The position numbers and the translations under genes are program-made. From Gambelia wislizenii (taxonomy: Eukaryota; Chordata; Lepidosauria; Squamata; Crotaphytidae): a stretch of 64,000 bases of DNA. Positions 54,311-64,000 of the stretch are shown in pieces. The stretch covers positions 80,693,001 to 80,757,000 of the forward strand of contig JAUMIR010000004.1 of the NCBI GenBank assembly GCA_030847615.1, in the 5' to 3' direction. Position 1 is the first letter of the stretch, and the number at the start of each line of letters is the position of its first letter. The notes beneath the pieces were generated by a model. It made no database searches. It saw only the letters and a list, made by a program, of their open reading frames with translations, and was not told the DNA's origin.

Positions 54311-54559
54311 GTAATACTTCCAAGTTCTGTTCTACCCAGAAAGCAATAAGCTACCCGGTGTAGGGCTAGTCCTTTCCTTGCATCTTAAGGAGACTTATTA
54401 ATGGCTCAGTGCAAATTCTTGCATGCAATAACAATTCTATTCCATGTCAGGAATAAATAAAGTCTAAGTGCTGTTCTTCAGCTTTGACTTGCCGCCTACA
54501 TACTGTACATCCTTTCCATCCTATCCCCTTCTAGCAGAAAAAGCATTTTGTTGGTCTGT

Positions 54560-54670
54560 AAAACTGGCAAAACCACCTCTGAGTATTCCTTGGCTAAGAA
54601 AACCCTATAAAATCCATGGGGTTGCCATATGTTGCCAGGTGACTTGAAGGTGCATGCACACACAAAACAC
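54560..54670 (+). repeat. SINE fragment
   Basis: GGCAAAACCACCTCTGAGTA, CTAAGAAAACCCTATAAAAT and GGTGACTTGAAGGTGCATGC form the body and tail of a tRNA-derived SINE related to 26,590-26,650. Confidence 0.55.
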
Positions 54671-55303
54671 CTTGTGGTGTGACCTGCAGTGTTTTTATAT
54701 GAATCTCTCTAATTTTAGAAATATTTAAAATAAATCAACAATTACACAGAATGCATCTTGAACAGCTCACGAAAAGGTGTGGAATGTTCTTCAGAGGGCC
54801 AAATCAGACAGATCTGGTTGTACTCTATGAAGACTTGTAATGACCAAATTGCTGGGCAATTAGGTCAATTGTTCCTCACAACTAGGGATCTTTTCTTACC
54901 CTATTGCTGATGGATTTCTGCATTGTCCTGTTCCAGGCATGGTGTCTTAATCTCATGACAAACCTCAGCTGGTCCAGCTAAGATCCAGCTGAAAGTGCCA
55001 CTTGAAACTAATATTAACAAATATAGTGTTTTTGATGGAGTTATGGAGGAAGGGTAGCATTTTAAATGTACGATGAATTAACATTGTAAGGCATGTTTTT
55101 TAATGCACCTGGAAAGTAATGCTAATAATAAAAGCTATTTTAAAAGCCATTGGTTTGGAAAATGAACTTTCTTTTTAAAGGCATGTCTGGTATACCCAGA
55201 GGGGTATATTTCTGTGGCAAGATTTTGAAAATGTAGAGGAAATGAACTCTCCGTCAATTCACATGAAGCAGCTACCCTAAATGCTGATGGGGTGTTAAAT
55301 GTA

Positions 55304-55425
55304 GGATGAAATCTCAGGCATGTCTAAATTGCAGCTGTTGGGTAGGGCATTCTAGAACATTCTACAAATAAATGTTAGAACACTCAGCAGCTGCAATTTA
55401 TCCACGCCTAAGATTTCATCCTATG
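55304..55425. mobile_element. Small palindromic MITE
   Basis: AGGATGAAATCTCAGGCATG and ATTGCAGCTG at the left pair with CAGCTGCAAT and CCTAAGATTTCATCCT at the right. The centre has paired TTCTAGAACATTCTAC-like sequence. About 120 bp in total. Confidence 0.65.
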
Positions 55426-55429
55426 CTGG

Positions 55430-58400
55430 CTCATCCCCATCATTTACTCTTTCCCTTATCCTTTGCGTAGATGGTGGCAATAGAGAAGATCCATAAAGGC
55501 TATATGCTTTCAGTCATGATTTGACCCGGGTAAAAGGTACATATTCCCAGTAGCTAACCAGCAAAACAGCCCCACTTCTCATATTCACAATGGCTCATGC
55601 CAAGACCAGAGCAAGTGCTCAAGAATCTGGGAACTGTGGGATAAAAGGGCTGTGATGCCCCAGTGTGATTACAATGTGATGCTGCACTCAAGATAGCTCA
55701 ATACTACAGACTTATATTTATTTTATATCATGAGCTGCCAGAGCTTTCCCATTCGACTGCCAGAAATACAGTTCAATATCTCTAGCTCCTCACAAACATG
55801 ACAATGCCCAGAATTTTGTTTTTGTTTTGTGAGAAGGCATACTGAAATACATCATTTGGGATAAACTCAAAAGCATTTTTTGTGCTTTTGCTACATATTT
55901 GCTATACAATTTAGATAATTAGATTTTGTAGATAAATACATAAAAGGTTAAGTGGCATTTCAGTGGCCTATGGATAAAGGGATGGATAAAGGGATAAAGG
56001 GATGGGCTTAAAGGTAACAGAGTGGATAAAGGGATGGGCTTAAAGGTAACAGAGCTGGAAGTTAGAAGAAGCCAATCAAGCTAATCTATTATAGAGACAT
56101 GGTTGATAGCCACACTGCACTTATTAACAGTTAGATAGTACTGTGAGAGCCATGGCTGTATCCAGTGGAATCCAGGCATTGATAATTTGGTGAGGTACTT
56201 AGATTTATATAGTGTTATAGCACTTGTAAGAATTTTAAGAACCTCATATAACTATTAAGTATCTGGTGTGGATACACCCTTGTACCAAACATAGGAGTTA
56301 TTCACTACAAAGGGAGACTCTTTTAGCTTTAATTAGTTGCAAAAAGCTCTATTATTATAAGGTCAAGGCATTGTGATGAAGTACAGTTTAGAAGGTGGGC
56401 ATGGAATAGGGAGTTGCCATTGGTCAAAATGTATCTTCCTTGAGCAGTGACTAACTGAGTGAGTGAGAGCGAGAGCAAGAGAGCACACATCTCCTTCTGT
56501 CTTCTGCAGCAGGTGTAGAGTCAGCCAGTCTATTACATACCCTCCAACATTTGACAGATGAACACCAGGACACGTGTGCTCAAGCAAGATCAGAGAGTGG
56601 TCAAGATGGCAAACATTAGTAATGAGGAAGAACGCACAAGCTAGGAGAGGCTGCAGCCATTTGCTTTTGCCTGAGCCTACTTGGAAGGACAAGATTCTGC
56701 CTCTCCTCTCCTCTCTCCTTTGCTAAGATCATTGAGTGCAAATTATGTTTGTACTATACTTTGAACTCAGTTTGCAGCAATTGAAGTAAGCTGAGAACAA
56801 AGGGGGAAAGTGAGGGGAAGAGAAATAATGCTTTAAAGGCAGCTGAAAAAGTGGTATGACCGAGGAGTAATCAGGACTGTTCCTACCAAATCAGGACAGT
56901 GGGAGGGTTTGCTATTAGACTATCTTTTCCACCATGCTGGCCTAGGAAGAAAGGCATAAAAAGTTAAGGTGCTCTAGGTAGGTTACATACCTCAGAAGCC
57001 AGGACACACTAGTTACCAGAGGGGTTGCATTTACCTAGCCATCAGTACTGAGGACAACAGAGAAGGGGGAAATACAACTTCTCCCACCCACCCTATTAAT
57101 GTTGTTTTTTTAACCAGGGTGTAGGGCACTGGCAAATAAATCATTTTCTGTCTTAAATGGCACCATGACTTGGGCGGGGTACATGAATGTTCAGGTTAAC
57201 TTGTCAGTGCATACTCCTCACAGTTACATCAGTACCACTTTGGGGCATGTGTGCAGACAGTTGTTCTTGGCCACTCCCATAACAGCTGTTCTCTCCACTA
57301 GTTTCTGAGATGAAAGTGGGAAGAATGCAACAATTTAATCCTACCCTGCAGCCAGGCAGATAAGGAATAACTATGGGTTGTGTGATCCTGTTCACACTTA
57401 ACAGGGAGTAAGCCATACTGAACTCAGTACAACTTATTTGTAACTAAACATGGCTAGGAATGAACTGCAAACCCCTTTATACCAATGCCCAAACATGAAG
57501 CAGTGGGAGCATTAGCTGAGTTTTAAATGAGGAGTAATTATTCCTGCAAAATTTCAAAGGCTAGAAAGAGGAGACAATCCTGGTGGTAATTATAATGCTT
57601 GAACACTGATGAAATGGTAACAATGCTTCACTCTCAGTTGCGTTGAACAATAAATGTACAGGAGTATTGCTTCGGTAGGTAACATAATTTCAACACAAGC
57701 TTTTACTATTATGCTTACCTAATATTTCAGCAAGAGCATTACGCTGGGTCTTTCTGAGTTTAGTATCTGGTAATTCTGCATGAAGCAGGGTGCTGCTTCT
57801 TTTGCTAATATCTCTATGATGATATTGCAGTAGTTGTATAATAGCAAACTAAGGTTTTTTGAGGTCACATATTCCCACCAGCTGTTCTAACCTGTAGCCA
57901 GTAGATGGCACTGATGAAGGCACAGTACTGTATTAAAAACAACAACAAGAGATGCAAATGCATACCCTTGAGCCACACTGAACAGAGAGAGCAAGCATAT
58001 TTCTGGAACAGACCTACAGAGACTTTCGCTTCTGTAATTAATCAGAAAACTCACTTGTATTCACACATCAAATCAAAATTGTGCTCACACAAGTTGAATT
58101 CAGCATCATCGGAGAGCTAATTCATACTGTGGGGATGATAAGACTTAAGACCTATAGAAACTTCTTTTCAAGAGTGACAATTATTCACACACACACACCC
58201 ATCAGTTGAATTGTGCATATGACATGTGCTGAAATGATCACACAAACTTGTGTGCTTTGCTGCACTGATTCTGTTCTGTTCAAAACATGCCAATTTAGCC
58301 ACTTGGATACAAAGTCTGCTGGCATTCTGTTGGTGATACATACATGCATAAGTTGCACTACACATGTAGGGTGAATTATTTGCTGCAGCACAACATAAAT

Positions 58401-58690
58401 ATTCTTCTAGTAGCAGCAGAAGTGGAGTTGCACCTACTGCAACCTTGCACATTGCAGTTGTGCATTGTACACTGTGGTTGTGCATTGCAGTTGCACAATG
58501 GCAGCTATTCATTCACATGTGTTGCACAATGTTGCTATCCTGAATGTGGGTGGTGCATGTTGGTGGAGCCAGCACTTCACATGTGGATATTTATGCTACA
58601 CTGAGGGGATGTTGGATTGCAGCCATCTTCATTAAGGGAAATGCATATTCTTTGAGGTTAACCTGTCCCTCCACAAACATGATTTTTTAA
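55430..58690. other. Intron 5 sequence, one short tandem repeat
   Basis: At 55,973-56,056 a 36-bp unit (GATAAAGGGATGGGCTTAAA...) is duplicated in tandem. GTTGCA/TGCAAC-rich sequence lies at about 58,425-58,530. No exon was supported. Confidence 0.5.
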
Positions 58691-58692
58691 AT

Positions 58693-58915
58693 AGCAATAG
58701 CAATAGCATTTATATTTCTATATCATTTATCAGTGCAAAGCACTCCCTAAGCAGTTTACAGTGTGTTAGCTAATTGCTCCCAATAAGCCGGGTACTCATT
58801 TTACTTACCTATGGAAGGCTGGAAGGCTGAGTCAACCTTGGAGCCCTCTGGGATTGAACTCACAATGTTGTGGCTGCAGTACTGGTATTTAACCACTGCG
58901 CCATCAGGGGTCCAC
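58693..58915 (-). mobile_element. tRNA-like SINE, minus strand (second family)
   Basis: The right edge AACCACTGCGCCATCAGGGG is, on the minus strand, a tRNA-like head (CCTGATGGCGCAGTGGTTAA) with a B-box-like GAGTTCAATCC. The left part CAGTGCAAAGCACTCCCTAA and CAGTTTACAGTGTG is the body. It differs from the 42,939 family. Confidence 0.6.
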
Positions 58916-59519
58916 ACATTTTTTGTGATGTGTGTCTCAGCAATCAAACTTACAAAGGCCACATTTCTTTTCCAATGATTCCAATGATTTTTGGGGACGT
59001 TGCAGGTGACTCTCAATTTACATTGGAGTTGCATTCCTAGGCTTGTGATGTAAATCGAGACTGATATACATGGGGGGAGCCAGTTCCATAGGGAATCACT
59101 GGAGAATGGGCAGATGTCTTTGGGTGGAGCCGAAGTAGCCACAAAGTTAGCAATTTTACTCATCCACCACCAATTTTAAAGAAGTTTAAAGCATAAAATA
59201 TCAGAGCTCATATTTTCTAGGCTAGAAAAATGTGAAGATACTTTATAGAGGGACCAAAAGTGGAAGCAACTGTTGATCCCAGGGTGGCTGGGGTGAGCTG
59301 GCTTGCCATTAGATGACAGTGTCATTTCACAGGAACACACACAGAGAGAAAGCAACTGGTCAGAACTGTGTCCTTCTGCTGTGCCTTCTCCAGTAGTTTC
59401 TTTAGGTGGAGAAAGCACATCAGGAGAGGGAGCAGAGTGAGTGAGTGAGTGAGAAAGCACACATCTTCTATTTCTCCTGCACCAGGTGCAGAGGGTACAA
59501 AACAACAAAAACAACAACA

Positions 59520-60035
59520 TTTTTGTTATTTCTCACCCGCCTCTCCCCAAGGCTCGAGGCAGGATACAATATGAATGAAAATACAATATATAACATAAAA
59601 TCATTAAAACACACAAGTTAAATCACGTAAGATTAAAATAAACTTTACATTATAATCATCCATACAGATTTAAAATCCATAGAGTAAAATCAACTGGGTA
59701 GGTCTGCCAGAAGAGATAGGTCTTTAGTAACATTTTAAATTCTAACATTGTGTTTAGCTGTTGGAGCTCATCCGGCAGGCCATTTCACAGTCTGGGAGCG
59801 GCTGATTAAAAGGTTCTCTGAGTGACAAATGCCAGTCTAGTCCTGACTGGTTGAAGTAAATGTACCCCAGAGGACCTGAGTGTACAGGACAGATTGTACA
59901 GGAGGAGGTGATCTTGCAGGTAACCTGGACCCAAACTATGTAGGGCCTTAAAGGTAATAACCAACACTTTGTACTTTGCCCAGAAACTAATTGGCAGCCA
60001 GTGGAGTGACTTTAGTACAACAAGAGGATAGGCAG
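59520..60035 (+). repeat. Dispersed retroposon 3' region
   Basis: CACCCGCCTCTCCCCAAGGC at the left is followed by AAAACACACAAGTTAAATC-type A-rich sequence. GGCAGGCCATTTCACAGTCT, GTAGGGCCTTAAAGGTAATA and ATTGGCAGCCAGTGGAGTG then occur in the order seen in a common squamate repeat. It ends just upstream of the last PI16-like exon. Confidence 0.55.
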
Positions 60036-60246
60036 CAGATCTGTATAATAACCAGCTGCACTATTAAAAAAGGTTAAAAAGTCCTTGCACAAAAGGCCCA
60101 CTGATTTTTCTCTTCCCACACAGTCCTTAATGATAAGTAGACTTTAAGATGCCATAAGACTTGTCTTTTTTTTTAAATGCCGTGGGCTTAGCAGGGTTCC
60201 CCTTTTGGAATTGTTAGTATTACCCACTTGCTCTTTTCCCTTACAG

Positions 60247-60416
60247 CTGCCCTTCCTAAGCAGGCTGAGCAAATCCTTCTCTCAGCATCTCAAAATTTCA
60301 GGATTCCAGTCTCTTCCTCCCCCTCCACACACCCCCCTTCTAAGCAAGCAAAGGAAATCCCTTCTTCTGGCAATGCCAAGACTGCAGTTACTCCCTTTAC
60401 TTCCTTGCTCCACTAA
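60247..60416 (+). CDS. PI16: PI16-like protein, probable last exon (stalk end)
   Basis: It follows a good acceptor (TGCTCTTTTCCCTTACAG|). With the one-base carry from exon 5 it reads AALPKQAEQILLSASQ, then SSSPSTHPPSKQAKEIPSS, a Ser/Pro/Lys composition like exon 5, and stops at TAA 60,414. Adding it gives 1,416 spliced bases, 471 residues, close to the 463 of human PI16. However, it ends SSGNAKTAVTPFTSLLH with no hydrophobic tail, so the GPI-attachment signal known from mammalian PI16 is absent. Either this form is secreted, or another exon outside the window (or an alternative exon) supplies the anchor. Confidence 0.55.
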
Positions 60417-63251
60417 CCTAGGTAGATAAAAGAAATCCAGTCCAGTAGTCTTTTCTTATGCCAAAACTCCAACTCACCTCTCCCTCCCTAATCTTGCACC
60501 TCTCCCACCTCACTTAACTGCACAGGTGCACTTGGAGAGCTATGCATTGTGGGTGAGACTTCATTGGTTTATTTCTGGAGAAATGTAGTAAATTTGAAAT
60601 GTTGTAGATGGACATAATGCAAATTGATACTTGCCTGTACTGACTCAGATCAGTGGTATAGTTAGCCAAATACTCTCTACACTGACTGAAAGCTTTCCAG
60701 ATTTTAGCCAGGATTCTTCTACTAACTTCATGTGGAGATGTCAGGACTTGAACTTGGGATCATCTGCTTACAAAGTATATAAAAGTACTGCTGTGTTATG
60801 AATTAGCTGTCAGACAGTAGGTGGACAAATGCTTTGATTCATGTGTTGCTCTGTCTCAGAATGCTTAATTTACATTGGCTAGTTTTCTTGAGGTAGAAGA
60901 ATTTCAAAAAGAAAACATAAAAATTTCCTTTATGGATTTTTTATGCTATAAGGTTTACAAGTCTGAATACTTTTATATGGGTCAATTTATTTATTTTTAA
61001 ATGGTAGTGGTTCTGTGGGTCACCCTTTCCCCCAATTATTTTGCAACACTTGAGATTGGTAATGTGAACAGCTCTGCAGCTGTCTAACCATTTGGCACAA
61101 GAGAGACAGCATCCTTTCTTCAGAATAATAATAATAAAAAAATTGAAAACAGTGGGGAAAGGGCTCTTAGACAAGGAGATTCCTCATTAATTGAGGCATA
61201 TCTGTACATTTCCCATTTCTGATCATCAACATTCTAGTTTGATGCAGGAATTCAGGTCTTATATGCCATGGTCAGAATTTGAAATGGAATCTTCTGAAAT
61301 TCCTCAGACTGCAAATTTTCTCAGAATGTTGTTCCAGCTCTGTTCCGATCCAACTTCATTTTAATGTCTGCCTGCTGCTTCTTTTAGTGAACCACATGCA
61401 AGTTGTTCAGCATCAGTCCCGTGTTGAAAAATTATTGGATGACAAGTGTCAAACTGTGAATGTTTGCTGAATATTCCAAAAAAGATGCACAGATGAAAAC
61501 TTTTGAGGGGTTTGAGACCAGGGAGGGAAGCTTAAAATAATATTTTCCACACACATGTGCATATATACACCAAGCCTTTCTAAGGTACAATGAATTCTCA
61601 AAAGCTTGTGTCTGCTCATAACTGACTAGAACAAGAGTTACTACAGAAATGATAGTGGTCTAGCACATTGCACATTAAGAAGCACAGAAGCTAGACATAG
61701 CTCCTGCACTAACCATTTGTTGCAGGAAGATGAGCAGGAGACTGAGAATTCCTCCCTCCCCCTTTGCCTGCCCTGCCGGCCATGGAAATTAATTACCCCT
61801 CCTCTTTGCCCACAAGTGTATTGGAGGCACTGAGTTGGAGGCACTGAGAGTTGCAGGACGGGACAGCAAACACTCTTTATCTGCAGCCATGTTGCTATAG
61901 CAGCTGAAGCTGTCAAACACAATCCCTTTTGTTAGCATTCATGGACCAACTCCAAGTTGCCCCTCCCCTCCCTCTCTGAGAGGCTTCACACATCTCTGAG
62001 TTACACATTCTGCACATAGGACAGAACAGCAAAGCTCTGGGGAAGCTGAATTGTGTGTGGCTGGGGTTACAGCCCTCACTATGGTGACCACCAATGGTGA
62101 GGCAGCTGCATGCAGCCAGGCACCAATGAAGCCATTTGCATGGACTTCAAAGGAAGGGTTGCTGTCTTCCAACCAAGGTCATTGCTGAAAGAGCTCAGAG
62201 CCACACGATGGATTCATGAGACAGCTTCTTCAAGCTCCCTGTTGCTGTGCTAAGAGCTGAACTACTGTACTGGTGTGAGCTGCTTGGTGTCTACAGGGAG
62301 ACTGAGGAGTACACTGATCCCACAGTAACACATAAAGGGCAGCCATGCACTCTTATAGCTGTATATAAAGTCACAACCACAAAAAATAAATGGGAACTTC
62401 ACAAAGGCTCTCTTCTAGATCTTCTCAGCATCCTGCTGCCCTCCGCTTTTCCAATGATACAGTGGTCCCCAGGGATCTCAGAGCTGGAAGTGTTGGGACC
62501 TTTTGATTATTACCAACTTCATCTGAGTGTCTTTGCAAGCCTCATAGTTACCGGGGAGAAGGCAGGAGAATGTATTTTCCCAGCTACTGTATATTGTTGC
62601 AACCTATTTCTGTTGGAATGCAGGGTTATTTGTGGCTGGCTTGAATGGGCAATTAAGGCCTACTGGGTGTACAAAAGACCTGCTACTGGTCAAGATAAAA
62701 AAATAGCTAGAACTATTTAGAACTGATTGATTGCTCCTGATCAACACAGCTGCCTACATTTCAGAATCTCTGTAAGAGTGTAGCTATTGGGACTGTTGTT
62801 TTGAGCAGCTGTTGCTCAAAATTTACCATTATGCCTCTGCTCCCTCACAGTAGGGACAATGTTTCACTTCCACACATAAGGAACAATATTCCACTTGACA
62901 TTTGTCCTAGGAATGTACTGTCGCGGGCAGCGGGGGGACGACGACATAATACAAGATAGTCCATGCTGGGTCAGACTAGGAGATCACCTTGTCTGATGTA
63001 TCTGTGGCATTTGTCGAAGCTGGATGCAGGAATATGTTTATAGCTGCAAGAAGCACTGACTGCAACTGATACTAGCAAACCTGCTCTTACTGTAGTTTAT
63101 CTGTTCTTTGATAAGTTCTCTACTAGATTGTTGAAATACATTTAATATGGGGCTGTTTTGGAAAAATGTCTTTGGAACATCAGCTGGCACAAAGTATGGT
63201 TGGAAGTTTGACAACTGGGATCCATAAACTGCATAACTCTAGTGTCCAAAG
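60417..63251. other. Downstream sequence, nothing assigned
   Basis: This is possible 3' UTR and intergenic DNA. An AATAAAA lies in an A/T repeat at about 61,127-61,139, but it is not a convincing polyadenylation signal. No second gene was supported. Confidence 0.45.
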
Positions 63252-63310
63252 AGAGAGCCAGCATGGTGTAGTGGTTTGAGCACTGGACTAAGATTCTGAA
63301 GACCAGCAGA
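63252..63310 (+). repeat. tRNA-SINE head fragment
   Basis: GAGAGCCAGCATGGTGTAGT and GGTTTGAGCACTGGACTAAG are the head of the 42,939 SINE family, truncated after GAAGACCAG. Confidence 0.65.
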
Positions 63311-63546
63311 TGAAGTTGATAAAGAAAGGTCTCTTGAGGTTGTAGTGGGTAGATCAATGAGCTTCCCAGTATGTATCTGTTCAATGAACTCCCCAGAATA
63401 CAGCTATTGTAAGAAAGACACATTTTCTTTTGAGGTTTATTAGGAAAGGAATTCAAGTTAAACTACCAATTTCATACCACCATGTACAAATTTATGGAGC
63501 AACCACACTTTCAATACTATCTACATTTCTAGTCACTGGGCCTCCA

Positions 63547-63573
63547 AACAAACAAACAAACAAACAAACAAAC
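63547..63573. repeat. (CAAA)n tetranucleotide repeat
   Basis: About six to seven CAAA/AAAC units in a row. Confidence 0.9.
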
Positions 63574-64000
63574 ACAACCCACCTAGAGCTGGGGGTGCAC
63601 AAAAGCAGGAGGGCACCCGAGCTAGCAAGGGGGTGGAACAACTTCTTATTGATGAAAGATTGCAATATTTGGGTCCATTATAGCTTAGGGGGAAAGATAG
63701 GGCATGGGGAGAAGATAGAGATGTGTCCATTATGCACAATGAGAAGGGGAAAATGAGAAGTTTCTCTCTCATAATTTAGAATTTGGGCCCATCTGATGAA
63801 ACCAAATGGTGGCAGATTTTGAACAGAGCAGAGTACACACTTCACAAACACAGAGTAGAATTTGGTGCTTTGAAGGCTACCAGTTTGGGCAGCTTTAGAG
63901 TGGGTGAGATAAATTCATGGGGCATAAAGCTCTGCACCCCCCACCCCATGATTTGGAATGTTGGTTAGAATTGAACAAGATCTTGGCCTAAATATGTAAG

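Noticed and set aside
61279..61470. Possible GPI-signal exon with a leucine run (LLLLL)
   Set aside because: No acceptor of the right phase, and the leucine run is followed by polar residues, unlike a GPI signal.
62247..62720. 157-codon open frame on the + strand
   Set aside because: No domain, no convincing splice or start context and ordinary composition; the length is compatible with chance in 64 kb.

Overview
The window looks like squamate (lizard-type) nuclear DNA. It has one sparse, multi-exon vertebrate gene on the + strand, embedded in a dense mix of transposable elements. These include CR1 LINEs with the (ATTCTATG)n 3' tail, an RTE/BovB-like fragment, tRNA- and 5S-rRNA-derived SINEs, Helitron-like pieces, hAT-like and Tc1/mariner-like non-autonomous elements, and two different members of the DIRS order. 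No bacterial, plasmid or organellar features are seen.

Layout. Positions 1-5,696 hold a decayed DIRS-1-like tyrosine-recombinase retrotransposon on the + strand. Gag, RT/RNase H and recombinase remnants are still legible, and an inverted-repeat module marks its 3' end. Positions 5.7-17.4 kb are repeat-rich intergenic DNA (BovB, hAT-like, Helitron-like, and a fold-back family with 11-14 bp target duplications). Positions 17.5-60.4 kb carry a CAP-superfamily gene, most likely PI16 (peptidase inhibitor 16). Its exons are 17,500-17,670, 29,252-29,470, 30,786-30,895, 31,576-31,664 and 50,544-51,200, with a probable last exon at 60,247-60,416. The six pieces splice in phase to exactly 472 codons including the stop.

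The most striking object lies in the 18.9-kb intron 4. It is a 6.66-kb, apparently intact Ngaro-like (DIRS order) retrotransposon at 36,070-42,730, in the same orientation as the host gene. It has split direct repeats (A1 - gag - RT/RNase H - tyrosine recombinase - B1A2 - B2), and by eye A1/A2 and B1/B2 are identical. All three reading frames are open, with full catalytic residue sets. The shared trinucleotide AAT occurs at the left edge, the B1/A2 junction and the right edge, as expected for integration of a circle by a tyrosine recombinase. It sits inside an AT-rich hAT-like element (35,199-42,856) that contains a fresh 323-bp tandem duplication, and that element interrupts a CR1 LINE, giving a readable order of insertions.

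The rest of the window (44-64 kb) contains Tc1/mariner-like elements with TA duplications, one of them expanded by an internal ~74-bp minisatellite. It also holds more CR1, SINE, hAT and palindromic MITE copies, and the Ser/Thr/Pro-rich stalk exons of the gene. Repeat family names come from recognised motifs, not from a database search.
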